From Pelobates cultripes (taxonomy: Eukaryota > Chordata > Amphibia > Anura > Pelobatidae), in contig OW240915.1 of NCBI GenBank assembly GCA_933207985.1, forward strand, positions 124,579,557 to 124,643,556: DNA of 64,000 nt, in the 5' to 3' direction. The notes under the pieces are model-generated. The model was not told the origin of the DNA, ran no database searches, and saw only the letters and a program-made list of their open reading frames with translations. The translations under genes and the position numbers were made by a program. This document shows positions 21,436 to 33,614 of this stretch, piece by piece (the stretch's first letter is position 1; every line of letters begins with the position of its first letter).

Positions 21436-21700
21436 ATATAAACACAGTGCATCCACTACACACATGCACTGACACACACCATGTCCCCTTTACACACACT
21501 GCATCCAATACACAAACACACCCTATATCCACTTCACACACACTGCATCCTTGAGGGTGGAATTGGAGGTGGGCCATAAGAGCAGGCTCGGTGGCAGGGG
21601 CCCCAACATTTCTGATGGTGGCCCTTGCCAAACAGATTCTTGTGTATGGCAGCTCAGAAATCTGAAATATGGATCATCACAAGATCGGCCCTAAATTCAG
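21110..21700. other. No gene recognised; (CA)n microsatellite
   Basis: Non-coding sequence with a CA-repeat tract at about 21376-21435 and looser CA-rich repeats to 21545. Frames across it encode only Thr/His strings. It lies in the CLPTM1L intron. Confidence 0.7.
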
Positions 21701-21943
21701 TTGGATTGCATTTTTAACCAAAATGAGTATCCAAGTCTAGCTCTAACAGTACTCAAGAAAAGAAAAAGTACCCCACTTGTACCTGTGTGGGTGATAAGAA
21801 TTCTCTTTTATATCGGTATCTATATTTTTTTTCCCATCTCTGGTGGTAAAAGTTTTCTTCTTCTTGCTGTAATTTTGTTTTGTCAAAAAAAAATAATTAT
21901 GTTTTATATTAAAGAATACATATACAAAAATACACACTCTTAC

Positions 21944-22009
21944 CTCAATCAATGGTGCCAAGCCTCTCCACTGAAACGTTATCTTCATGGCTTTTTTAAC
22001 TTTCCAAAC
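21944..22009 (-). CDS. CLPTM1L: CLPTM1L internal exon (66 nt)
   Basis: A 66-nt, 22-codon exon in phase 0 with a TTAG acceptor just above 22009 and a GTAAGAG donor at 21943-21937. It encodes VWKVKKAMKITFQWRGLAPL and two more residues, matching the KVKKALK...WRGL segment of CLPTM1L that lies immediately N-terminal to the FG.YSESE loop. That loop is encoded by the exon at 14285-14235, so the two exons are consecutive, separated by a 7.66-kb intron filled with transposable elements. The preceding exon (the transmembrane segment before VWKVKK) was not found up to 64 kb, but small exons could be missed by eye. Confidence 0.9.
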
Positions 22010-22195
22010 CTAAGTATTAATAAATAAATACATTAGGAAATAGTTTAACCCAAGTCCATATAATACACACACATATATACAGTTGCAAGAAAAAATATGT
22101 GAACCCTTTGGAATGATATGGATTTCTGCACAAATTGGTCATAAAATGTGATCTGATCATCTTCTAAGTCACAACAATAGACAATCACAGTCTGC

Positions 22196-24113
22196 TTAAC
22201 CCCTTAAGACCGGAGGGCGTACAATTATGCCCTATTTTAGGCAGCTCTAAACGCCGCCGGGCGTAATTGTACGCCCTCCGGTCTTTCTTTACTTACCCCG
22301 CAGCACGTCCGACCCCCTGGAAGCCCCCCCAGCCATGTGATAGTGAGGTCCTTGCGAGGACCTCACAATCACATGGCCGGGTAGGCTGCCTGCTGCATTG
22401 CCAGCAGGGGGGGCTGCCTGTAATGACAGGTGGTCCCCATGCTGGCTGAAAATAAAATTAAAATCAATTAAGTGTAAAAAAAAAAAAAATATATATATAT
22501 ATATATACTTAGAATATATATTTTTGTCGATAACTGTATTAACACAGACTTCTTTAAAGAAGGTTTTTGTATTAATTTTCCCATTTTTTATAAATATATT
22601 AAGATCTAGGAAATTGATTTGTTCTTTGCTAAATTCATGAGTTTTTTTTCATCTTATTTTTAGCCAAGTGCTTTTTAACCAATGCTTATATCATTAATAT
22701 TTTATTTGGTGTTTAGTGTTTGTTATATTTTAATTGGTGTCCTGTGTCTTTTATAGATACATATAGCATGTGTAGGTCATATTTATAAATGCATTTTTAT
22801 TAATTGGGGTCTCTTTTTAATATCTAAAACAGATTCCCGGCTTATATCTTCTAGTAGGAGTGCCCAGTGACCGGCAGGACTTCATTTCCCAACATACATT
22901 GCATTTCCAGCCGGCCACCGAGCACTCCGTCCATACTAGGAAGTGATTTGCCGAAAAAACAATCTGCGCATGCGCGCAGCGTCCCGATCACGTGATCGGG
23001 ACCAATTACAAATAACTTCCTTTTAAAGCTTCGTTTTTATTAAATGTATATACCTTAAGCTTAATTAGGCTTATATTAATGTATTTATAAGGTCGAAATG
23101 TCAATTTGAAATGTATTTAAAATTTTGATTTTAATCTCATTTGTGATTGGTGCATTAAATTTTGGCGCCATTTTCAAACTTCTGTAAACTTATATATTCA
23201 GCCTCTTGCCAGGTGTACTGTTCTTTTACCATTTTGAGAAAACCCTAAAGGTGAAACGTGTAAATGGTTGTTATAAGTGTATTTTAGTCAATAAAAGTTA
23301 CTTTTGGTTACCCTTTACTATAGGACCAATTTAAAACTTATTTTATTGCACTTCATACACTTTTATTTATTTATTTTTTACTCCTGGCATATTTTTATAA
23401 TATATTATTATTTTTAAATTACTCCATTATTTTTATTTTATTTCTACATTACTATTGTATTTTATTATTTATTTTTTATTACTGGAGTGTATCCAGTCTA
23501 AAGAAATCCTGAGGTGGGGATAATTCCACCAGCGCTGCGGCAATAGAGCAGTATCAGTCTGCTCTATTTTTGTAAGTATAACTTATTTATACATATTACT
23601 GTGTTGTTCAAACTGAGAGCACTATCTGCTGTTTTATATATCTCGTGGACATCTACCATCCAATACCGGAAAGGCGGACCTATCTCCCCAACATAACGAA
23701 TATTGCACATCTGAGTAGGTCCTAGCCTACACCAAAGAAACCTCAAACCGGACGGACGGACCAACCGTTTAGTATATCCGATAGTGGGGATCAAACCACT
23801 AAGTGCCTCTTCTCCGAGAGCTAGTTAAAGCTCCAACAAATGTGAGTGAAATACCTTTCCTTTGAATATATATCACACCTTGGACATACAATATTTCACC
23901 ATTGGAAGCTTTTTTTTCTTTTTTTTGTCTTCACATATATGGACCACCTACCATAAGGACGGAGTGACACTTGAGGACTTATATTATATTACTGCACATC
24001 AGTGAGATTGTTTTAACTTATATTTCTTTTATATTTGGATGAACTTATTGGTTTTTACCTTTATTTATTTTTACTCTTTTATTTATTCCTTGTAAAGCGC
24101 AGCCCTCAACTCC

Positions 24114-24178
<65 letters not shown>

Positions 24179-24204
24179 CTATATATAAAAATATTTAAAA
24201 AAAT

Positions 24205-24260
<56 letters not shown>

Positions 24261-25559
24261 TACATAGATTTGCATACGTATATACAGATATATTAATTCT
24301 ACATATATATTTATGTAATATTTTTACATAATTAGATATCTTAATTAATTACAATTAGCGGGACCTGTCTGACAACCCATGCCGAAAGTAAAGGGAATTT
24401 AATTTGCTAGCACTATATTTAACCCTATAACTTTCCAAGACACCATAAAACCTGTACATGGGGGGTACTGTTCTACTCGGGAGACTTCGCTGAACACAAA
24501 TATTAGAGTTTCAAAACAGTACAATGTATTACAACGATGATCTCGCCAGTAAAAGTGCAGTTTTTTGCATTTTTCATGCACAAACAGCACTTACACGGAC
24601 AATATTATTGCTGTGATACTTTTTGCTGTTTTGAAACACATATTTGTGTTCAGCGAAGTCTCCCGAGTACAATAGTACCCCTCATGTACAGGTTTTATGG
24701 TGTTTTCAAAAGTTACAGCGTCAAATATAAGGCTCGCATTTCATTTTTTTCACATTAATATTCGCCAGATTGGTTACGGTGCCTTTGAGACCCTATGGTA
24801 GCCCAAGAATGAAAATTACCCCTATGATGGCATACCATTTGCAATACTAGACAACCCAAGGTATTGCAAACGGGGTATGTCCAGTCTTATTTAGTAGCCA
24901 CTTAATCACAAACACTGGCCAAAATTGGTGTTTTTTTTCATTTTTCACACAAACAAATACTAACGCTAACTTTGGCCAGTGTTTGTGACCAAATGGCTAC
25001 TAAAAAAGACTGGACATACCCCATTTGCAATACCTTGGGTTGTCTACTATTGCAAATGGTATGCCATTATGGGTGTAAATTTCATTCCTGGGCTACTATA
25101 AAGTCCCAAAGGCAACGTAACCAATCTGGCAAATTTCAATTTCAAATGTAACGTGCTATATTTGACACTGTAACTTCCCAAAACGCCATAAAACCTGTAC
25201 ATAGGGGGTACTGTTTTACATGTGAGACTTTGCTGAATACAAATATGTGTATTTTATTGCAGTAAAAGCAAACAGTATTATGACATTGACAGTTAAAATG
25301 TCATGTAGAACTAAAAAAATAAAAAAAACTTATTTTCTCCATTTTTTTTCATATTAAATTATGTTTCATAGCTAAATATTTGATATTAAATGAAAGCCCT
25401 ATTTCCCCTGAATAAAATGATATATATAATAAGGGTGGGTGTATTTACTATGAAAGAGGTGAATTACGGTTGGACAGAAATGTAGCGCAAATGCCAGGTT
25501 TTGTTTACATTTTGTTTCGTTCACAACGTGTACATTTGGCTCCGTCCTTAAGGGGTTAA
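22196..25559. mobile_element. 3.36-kb TTAA-flanked element with CCCCTTAAGGAC ends and internal foldbacks
   Basis: TTAA duplicates (22196-22199, 25556-25559) flank inverted ends CCCCTTAAGACCGGAGGG and its near-complement CTCCGTCCTTAAGGGG. The first 280 bp contain a strong hairpin (GGAGGGCGTACAATT ... AATTGTACGCCCTCC, 22210-22280). The last 1.1 kb has long inverted arms (about 24640-24935 and 24965-25260), plus a smaller pair (24426-24500 and 24645-24715). The middle (22.5-24.4 kb) looks like another inserted AT-rich repeat with a GTGAAACGTGT motif at 23250. I find no transposase. CCC-type ends at TTAA suggest piggyBac-like mobilisation. Confidence 0.7.
24116..24262. repeat. (TA)n(CA)n microsatellites
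   Basis: Two tracts, 24116-24178 and 24206-24262, each of TA repeats running into CA repeats. Confidence 0.95.
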
Positions 25560-25817
25560 ACTAATAAGACACAAAGAATGAAATGTTGCCATGTTTTTAT
25601 TGAACACACCATGTAAACATCCACAGTGCAGGTGGAAAAAGTATGTGAACCCCTAGACTAATGACATCTCCAAGAGCTAATTGGAGTGAGATGTCAGCCA
25701 ACTGGAGTCCAATCAATGAGATGAGATTGGAGGTGTTGGTTACAGCTGCCCTGCCCTATAAAAAACACACACCAGTTCTGGTTTGATTTTTAACAAGAAG
25801 CATTGCCTGAGGTGAAT

Positions 25818-26843
25818 GATGCCTCGCACAAAAGAGCTCTCAGAAGACCTACGATTAAGAATTGTTGACTTGTAAAAAAATCTGGAAAGGGTTATAAAAG
25901 TATCTCCAAAAGCCTTGCTGTTCATCAATCCACGGTAAGACAAATGGTCTATAAATGGAGAAAGTTCAGCACTGCTGCTACTCTCCCTAGGAGTGGCCGT
26001 CCTGTAAAGATGACTGCAAGAGCACAGCGCAGACTGCTCAATGAGTTGAAGAAGAATCCTAGAGTGTCAGCTAAAGACTTACAAGAGTCACTGGCAAATG
26101 CTAACATACCTGTTAGTGAATCTACAATACGTAAAACACTAAACAAGAATGGATTTCATGGGATGATACCACAGAGGAAGCCACTGCTGTCCAAACAAAA
26201 CATTGCTGCACATTTACAGTTTGCACAAGAGCACCTGGATGTTCCACAGCAGTACTGGCAAAATATTCTGTTGACAGATGAAACCAAAGTTGAGTTGTTT
26301 GGAAAAAACACACAACACTATGTGTGGCGAAAAAGAGGAACAGCACACCAACATCAAAACCTCATCCCAACTGTGAAGTATGGTGGTGGGGGCATCATGG
26401 TTTGGGGCTACTTTGCTGCATCAGGGCCTGGACGGATTGCTATCATCGAAGGAAAAATGAATTCCCATGTTTATCAAGACATTTTGCGGGAGAACTTAAG
26501 GCCATCTGTCTACCAGCTGAAGCTCAACAGAAGATTGGTGTTGCAACAGGACAATGACCCAAAGCACAGAAGTAAATCAACAACAGAATGGCTTAAACAG
26601 AAGAAAATACGCCTTCTGAAGTGGCCCAGTCAGAGTCCTGACCTCAACCCGATTGAGATGCTGTGGCATGAACTAAAGAAAGCGATTCACACCAGACATC
26701 CCAAGAATATTGCTGTACTGAAACAGTTCTGTAAAGAGGAATGGTCAAGAATGACTCCTGACTGTTGTGCACGTCTGATCTGCAACTACAGGAAACGTTT
26801 GGTTGAAGTTATTGCTGCCAAAGGAGGTTCAACCAGTTATTAA
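25818..26843 (+). pseudogene. Tc1 (DD34E) transposase with one N-terminal frameshift
   Basis: The natural start is the ATG at 25818 ([18 protein letters not shown]). A deletion or frame change near 25872 creates an immediate stop in that frame, and from 25944 onward the other frame is open for 299 codons. Order: paired HTH with a [15 protein letters not shown] linker (GRPR-like AT-hook position), then the catalytic domain. D1 is in LLTDETKVELFG, D2 in LQQDNDPKH and E in PDLNPIEMLW, with 34 residues between D2 and E (DD34E). The C-terminus AAKGGSTSY is intact. The full protein would be about 340 residues, normal for Tc1. All three catalytic residues are present, so only the N-terminal lesion disables it. 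Confidence 0.9.
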
Positions 26844-27064
26844 ATCCAAGGGTTCACATACTTTTTCCACCTGCACTGTGAATGTTTACATGGTGTGTTC
26901 AATAAAAACATGGCAACATTTCATTATTTTTGTGTTATTAGTTTAAGCAGACTGTGATTGTCTATTGTTGTGACTTAGATGATGATCAGATCACATTTTA
27001 TGACCAATTTGTGCAGAAATCTATATCATTCCAAAGGGTTCACATACTTTTTCTTGCAACTGTA

Positions 27065-28279
27065 TATATACTATACCATATGATGATGTTTAACTATATA
27101 TAACATAGTACTACATTGATAATTTGAATGTATAATAGATAGAATACAAACGGATAGATCTCACTATTATTAAACTCTAACATTAGCTAGATGTGTGTAA
27201 AAAGATACATAACATTACATGTTATGACCTATTACTAACACAGACACACATAGCCCCATAGAATAGGACAGTGTAACTGGGAAAAAATAAATAAAAATAA
27301 AATTAGAATACATAAGAGACATCACTATAAGGTTAAATTGATTCCATGGGTTGAGCCAAAGTCCAGATGTGTCAAATATTTTATAGCACAAAATGACAAC
27401 TTTTTAGGAGGTAAAACAAGGCAAAATTTACTTGATCTGACATCTACCTTTGATTCAAGGGCTATTATGATAATGGGTTTTCTACGTAAAATCCGTCATC
27501 AAAAGTAGTTAACCCCTTAGGACAGAGTGGTAATTGGAATTGGTGATAAAAATATTATTGATACAATTGCACAATATCTTGGTCATAATTGATAAATTGA
27601 CCACTAGGATGAGGTCAGCAATCATTATAATTGTGTGCACCCATCTGATTTCATTGGTTATTTTAAAAATAATTGACGTGAAAAATAGAGATAAAAGTAA
27701 GAACACAGAATAAACTGAGATATACACACTTGGGAAGACATACACTCTTGGGAATACTTACTCCAACACACCTCTTTTCTCACTAGAATTCTTGTTTGAA
27801 TTTCTTTGTCAGCCAGACCAACTCTAGACTTTTTTTGCAGAACTGCTCTTACTTTGTTATTCCCATACTAAATACTTTATCTTTAAACACTTTTACCTCA
27901 CACTCATACATCCATTGTATTATATCTCAAGTACATCAAAATAATATTCTACAAATTAAAGTGATAAATAAGACTGGTTTAATTAAATCTTTACTAAAAC
28001 GAGAAATATACCTGGATAATGTGGATTAGATTTCAGATTTTGGAATCATAGTTAGCTGAGGGAATCCTATATAATTTGGGATTTCAGACTGCAGCTGAAA
28101 TTAAAAATGATATATACTTGCTGGTAAATTGCCAAGTCTAGCATTTCAAGCTATTATCCAGATATTTTGGACACATCCTTAGTAACTAGGGGATTACAAT
28201 GAGTTGTAATTAGTGTTAAATCACTGCAGTAAATCAATTTTAAGGCTTAGGATTTTCTTATGGTTATAGGATGGTAAAT
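27065..28279. other. No gene recognised
   Basis: AT-rich sequence without recognised motifs. Short open frames are hydrophobic AT-rich strings without family features. Confidence 0.4.
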
Positions 28280-28694
28280 AATAGTTCATTTGGGGGCGGG
28301 GCCTGACCACCGAGCAGACTGGTCGCACTAAACTAGAGCTCCATGTGAAAACCTGAAAACCAGCGACTTATACTTAATAAATCACACCAAGCTCACTAAT
28401 CTGGCGCAGCAGAGCAGCGGTGGCACCTCGGGTGTTAACTGACCGGACCACTGGGCTCGGAGAGGCACTCAAACAGACACAGAGTTGCGGCCTACCAGCG
28501 AATGCAGGCGAGGGGGAGGCAGCCGACCTCCCCGCCAGCGAACCTGCTGGAAAATGCTGCAACGCTCAAAACCCAGTTCGCCCCCCTTGCCGGTGAGGGA
28601 TATCGCGGCACAATCAAGCAACAAATAAGCTAGCAGATTATGCATTAAGACGACAAAACATTCAACCAAACGAGACCTACAGGGCCCAGCCAAG

Positions 28695-28913
28695 ATGGCG
28701 GCACGGACGCAGCTTAGGACCAAACACACACTCACTAAACCCACCAAGCACGCACTGGAGTTCATCGACCAGCTACGCACCTACCTATGGGCAAAGCTCA
28801 ATGCCCGGAGACAGCTTTACAGGTTGGCGATGAGAGAGGTGGTGGTGTGGATCCGCCCGGCTACAACCTGCAGAGGAATCCCCCTCGTGACTCCAGAGCA
28901 GCCGCCAGACTGA
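28695..28913 (+). pseudogene. Short frame in the retroposon's GC-rich 5' region
   Basis: A 72-codon frame beginning MAARTQLRTKHTL contains ALEFIDQLRTYLWAKLNARRQ, which resembles the AFDRFWAKLEAY segment in a related sequence near 47600-47650. Both sit behind similar GC-rich leaders. This may be a remnant of an ORF1-like protein. I cannot assign a function. Confidence 0.35.
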
Positions 28914-29663
28914 AACGGAGCCGAAGCTCAAAAAGGCGGGAAACGGTGTCAGGTCCCTCAAACGACGAAACTCATGATCTCAAGCCACAGAACAGGACTC
29001 GACTAGCCGATTACACAGAGGTCTCAGCAAACAACGAATCAGGCCAAACTACACAGCCAAAGATGGCGAGATACATCAAACTGGACACAGACAACGCCAC
29101 AGAAAGATCAGCGGACATCACCTGAAGCGATAATATCCCGCACCTCACCTGTTGACTCCCATCGGTACAGAGCTGCAGAATCAACACCGAGACAGCGGGC
29201 CGGGAGGGCACTTCATGTAAAGCTCACAATGATAAAGGTCCCCAGGGACTATACTAGGCACACAGAGGGAATCGAATGGGTGTAGGCACACGACTGATGC
29301 CTGCCAGGCATATACCTTGCTATAACTGGACTCCCTCATAACATGAGAGTAATGCTACAGGCCTTATAACATAAGACCTGCATTTTACATGCTAGATAAG
29401 CGTACAGTAATAGTCTTTAACCTGTTATTTTATTTTACGTCCCACAGAGTTTTAGCCTTGATTCTACAATGTCATAATCTTAACGGCATACGCATTAGAC
29501 CGCTTGCCAGCATAAATTAAGGTGGCAACCCAAGCCTGTTTATATATGACGAAACACTGTTGGTTTACTTTTTCATTTAAAACGCGCTATTATCGACTTA
29601 AACATAAAAGTATCCCTTTTTTAAAAGAAATGCAATGCTATATGAGTTTTCACCTCTGTTTCT

Positions 29664-29796
29664 TTAACCCCTTAAGGACCAAACTTCTGGAATAAAAGGA
29701 ATCATGACAGGTCACACATGTCATGTGCCCTTAACCTCTTAAGTCATGATTCCCTTTTATTCCAGAAGTTTGATCCTTAAGGGGATAAGGGGTTAA
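29664..29796. mobile_element. 133-bp TTAACCCCTTAAGG MITE (foldback)
   Basis: TTAA ends (29664-29667, 29793-29796) and long inverted arms: the left reads CCCCTTAAGGACCAAACTTC, the right is its near-complement. The family is shared with the 80-bp copy at 61841-61920. Confidence 0.85.
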
Positions 29797-30400
29797 TGTG
29801 AGAATCTATACGGAGTTGTATATGTTGTGTATTAAGCGTTGAGCAACATACTAATGTTCACTTCTTTAGCAAGTAATCCTAAGCATGAACCTCCCTATAA
29901 TCCTGACCCCACAACATTGAATGACCATAATTTAAAGTGCAGACCAAATGCTGTTTTAAGGCGCTTTGTCCTATCTAATCGTGTTCCTAACATGTCCTGA
30001 TTAACAGAACAGGAGAAAATGCCCGAAAAGCAATATCAATGCAGATATAAAAAGTGCTGCGTTAATTAATGCCTACCTAATGTGATACCACGCTAGAATG
30101 ATTTCTCACCCAAGCAATGTTAACACAGTAAGCCTGAATAGCAAAGCTTTAACCTCTAGACCTAATCATATGTTATTTCATTTTTGCGTTGCTATATCTC
30201 TTATTGTTGTCTTATCAGATTAACGCCTGTTTATTAAAAATATAAAACTGTGCAGACTATCTATTTGCCATGTTTGACAATGTATGATTCTTTTAAGATA
30301 GTGAATACTGATGTGGCAACACGGGCTCGTTTGATATCACTTGCACAACAAAAAATAAAGAATTTATAAAAATAAAAAAAAATAAAAAATAGTTCATTTG

Positions 30401-32156
30401 ACTATTTGCGCGAGATGAAACATTGTATTTTGTTTGCAATAACTAAAGTAATTACTTTGTGAGACTCAAAGTCAGCAGTGAGTGAGTTAATGTTCTGTGT
30501 ACATTCTGTTTGTGATAGGTTTCTAAAGCTGGGTTTAAAAGTTCCTGTAGCATTACTGCATGGACTGCTAACTCATCACCCTAAAACAAGTAATTTAGAG
30601 ATTATCTTTATTGTGGTTATTGTACCATACATTTGTCATATTGTATGCCTATTGTTATACCAACTATTCACTGATGATTGTCATGCATGTTACATATTAT
30701 TAATTGTCACAATAAATTATATATATATATATATATTTTTTTTTTTTATAATAGGTTGTGATTAATGTGTAAAATATATATTGTTAACAAACATGCTCCA
30801 GGGTCTATAGGAGTTTAAATAGTGAGTAACTCTTAGCTTCAAACTAATAAGGGGAAAGAGTAACAAATATAGATTTTTGATATTAATTTGATTTTTTTTT
30901 TTTTTTTTATATATTCCATAAATATTCTCACAATTAGAAACGTAAATCATGCTTTTGCCGAACATGTCAAACTGAGCATGTCTGACATCCAACTGATAAA
31001 TAATAAAATACTTTACAATCTCAATTTACATGTGATTTGAGATTGTAAAGTATTTTATTACTTATGCAAATTTAATTTACAATTTGTCTGGTAATTTTCA
31101 ATTAAAATTTCATTTACAATTCCATTTATTTTATTTGGTCCAGCTTTTATTTTGAATACCTTATTCATCTTTAAAACCCCATCTGGCACTACTGCACCTT
31201 ACCTACTTGTCCTTACATATCTCAGGTGAGGGTTGAACCACCCTAAATGTTTCCATCGAGCATGTGCATGCTCTTTTACATTGAGTACATTTTATCTAAA
31301 TATTCAAATCATATTGTTTATTACAAACAGAGAGCACTAACTTTTTATTTCTGTTTTATATCATATCTACCGGGAAATACAGAGGCACATGCATTCCAAG
31401 CAGTATCCATGAGCAGGATTATACTGCTTCATGCAGTCACTAAGAGCTGGATTGAAGGCTCTTGAATGCATTTACCCCCTTTTTAAATGAATATCCTTTG
31501 GCTGATTTTACTGGATTGCATCATTGGATTCCTCTCCACTTTTATATATTTCAAGTGTGAGGCGCATGTTCTAAAAGTGTCATAGGATGTACCCATGCAT
31601 CTGCAAAGATCCTGACTGATTATCCCCCACATATCCTATGACAAGGATTGTATTGTCAGACGTTGATGCAGGAGAGCTAATAGATAGCTCCTTGTTTGTG
31701 AGCGTATTTCCAATTATTTTATATTTTCTTTCTCTGTTACATACAATATAACTTTATATTGTTATTTTTGTTGTTTACTGTGATTGCATATCACGGTACT
31801 TGAATTGGTTAATATACTGAACTACCTGTCATATTTACCTTCCTTATGAAGAGATTTTGTTGCCAATTAAGAACTATCTTTTGGGACTCTGTAGCTCATA
31901 TTTCCACCATCTGTTGTTACTTAGGTAGCAAGTACGAACATAATTTTATTGTTATTTCAAGCAACCTGTGTTCTCCCCTTTTTTTGTTTTACTCCTTGGA
32001 TTGTTCAAGTATGTAACTGGAGTCAGTGTTGTAAAAAATCTAACCCCTTCATTCTGGAGTCAGTGTTGTATAAATCGAACCCCTTTATTCTTTTGACTAA
32101 GCCATATTTCTAACATACCCTTTACCACATCACATGTGTAAATAAATAACCCAGAA

Positions 32157-32221
<65 letters not shown>

Positions 32222-32389
32222 CACACACACACACATACACACACCTCTAATATTCTGCAATTGTTGTCACTGCAAGGATAAGCACAACCTTTCATAGGTC
32301 AGTATAGTTTTATCAATACCTGAGGAAGACAGAAGAAAAACATGTGTTTGTTGTGTGTTTTGAACTTGGACTATGGCACTCCAGTTATC
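30401..32389. other. No gene recognised; hairpin and microsatellite
   Basis: AT-rich sequence with TA tracts at 30719-30737 and 32163-32220, the latter followed by CA repeats. There is a perfect 24-nt inverted repeat (31001-31024 and 31037-31060). A CTGAGGAAGACAGAAGAAAA phrase at 32320 is reminiscent of the stem-GAAA motifs in PLE-like repeats. No coding motif. Confidence 0.5.
31001..31060. repeat. Perfect 24-bp inverted repeat, 12-nt loop
   Basis: The arm at 31001-31024 (TAATAAAATACTTTACAATC plus four more bases) is matched without mismatch by its complement at 31037-31060. No terminal TTAA or TA duplication identifies it as a known MITE. Confidence 0.85.
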
Positions 32390-32865
32390 TTAAAGGACCA
32401 CTATAGTGCCAGGAAAACATACTCATTTTCCTGGCACTATAGTGCCCTGAGGGTGCCCCCACCCTCAGGGTCCCCCTCCCGCCCGGCTCTGGAAAGGGGT
32501 TTAAACTTACCTTTTTCCAGCGCTGGGCGGAGAGCTCTCCTCCTTCTCGCCTCCTCCGTTCCGCCCTGTCGGCTGAATGCGCGCGCATTCAGCCGGTCGC
32601 ATAGGAAAGCATTTACAATGTTTTCCTATGGACGCTGGCGTGCTCTCACTGTGAAAATCACAGTGAGAAGCACGCAAGCGCCTCTAGTGGCTGTCAATGA
32701 GACAGCCACTAGAGGGATTAGGGGGAAGGCTTAACCCATTAATAAACATAGCAGTTTCTCTGAAACTGCTATGTTTATTAAAAAATGGGTTAACCCTAGC
32801 TGGACCAGGCACCCAGACCACTTCATTAAGCTGAAGTGGTCTGGGTGCCTAGAGTGGTCCTTTAA
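32390..32865. mobile_element. TTAA-flanked T2/Kolobok-like MITE
   Basis: TTAA at 32390-32393 and 32862-32865, with inverted ends AGGACCACTATAG and CTAGAGTGGTCCT. Subterminal palindromes are TGCCAGGAAAACA/TTTTCCTGGCACT on the left and GCACCCAGACCACTTC/GAAGTGGTCTGGGTGC on the right. It is nearly identical to the copy at 35970-36424, so the family has been active recently. Confidence 0.85.
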
Positions 32866-33614
32866 GGTAAGGTTTTTATTTTTGAACAAGAATGTTATTT
32901 ACTTTAACCCTAACTGGCTCTGCCTTTCCTGTTCTTTACTATTGGGGATCAAGTAATCACTAAATCCCATTTAAAGCTTTAATATCACAACAAAGCTGAA
33001 TTAACTGAACCAATTATCAAGACAGGCTCAGAGAAATATAGTATTTATTGGATTATATTACCACTTATTGATACAACTTATTAAAAAGTGTTTCTGTTTA
33101 TCCTTGCAGTGACATCAACTGCAAATTATTATTTAATATATATATATATATATTTATATATAAGATCCAGCGCACTCACCTATCCACTAAACAGCAACTT
33201 CAATGTTGAAAGATTGTATTTGTTTTTTTAAAAACCATTAACCTAGGCAAAAATAATGGGGGTTTAGTTACATTATCATACATTGCATAAGCCTGCCACA
33301 ACATTATATGATCATACATTGCATAAGCCTGCCATTATTTTGCCTAGGTTATGTGTTTTTAAAAAAAGTGTTATTTGGGAATGATTTGGGCCAGCTAATG
33401 TCCGCCTTTAAGTCCCCACTGATTCCTCCATCAGTTTGGCAATGATGGTGGCCTTTCTCTTGTTACTTGCCGCTATCCCTCTCGCCTAAAAAAACCCCCA
33501 AACAAACAAAAAACGGAGGGCGTACTATTACGCCCTGTGGCGTTTAGAGCCGCTTAGAATAGGATGTAATAGTACGCCTACCGGTTTTAAGGGGTTAAGA
33601 AATGGCACTATTCT
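32866..33614. other. Repeat remnants, no gene
   Basis: It contains a copy of the CCAGCGCACTCACC...TAATGGGGGTTTAGTTACATTA repeat (about 33165-33365), related to 61390-61560 and, more distantly, to the ~590-bp units at 48.8-51.3 kb. It also has the end of a TTAA-CCCC element: GGAGGGCGTACTATTACGCC, then TTAAGGGGTTAA at about 33514-33599, like the left end of the 22196 element. No coding sequence. Confidence 0.6.

Larger units (their letters stand above)
22080..27062 (+). mobile_element. Tc1-like (DD34E) transposon with long TIRs, split by a TTAA element
   Basis: TA flanks CAGTTGCAAGAAAAA...TTTTTCTTGCAACTG ends. The TIRs are about 220 bp: the left one is 22080-22199 plus 25556-25660, the right one 26845-27062. 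They contain the motif GAACCCTTTGGAATGATAT and TGGTGTGTTCAATAAAAACA. The left TIR is interrupted at TTAA (22196-22199 / 25556-25559) by a 3.36-kb insertion. Without it the element is about 1.6 kb, normal for Tc1. A lone end of the same family is at 34616-34818. Confidence 0.9.
28280..30400 (+). mobile_element. 2.1-kb LINE-like retroposon with 13-bp TSD and A-rich tail
   Basis: AATAGTTCATTTG is repeated exactly at 28280-28292 and 30388-30400. The element (28293-30387) begins with a GGGGCGGGGCCTGACC leader like L1/Tx1 5' ends in this window and ends in AATAAAG plus an A-rich tail (30357-30387). It has a GC-rich first 900 bp with short frames (for example 28695-28913) and an AT-rich remainder lacking endonuclease or reverse transcriptase. 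It therefore looks like a non-autonomous, internally deleted LINE derivative moved by target-primed reverse transcription. A MITE is nested at 29664-29796. Confidence 0.85.

Noticed and set aside
24035..24331. 98-residue frame with Tyr/Ile and Thr/His strings
   Set aside because: It crosses two TA/CA microsatellites; no family features.
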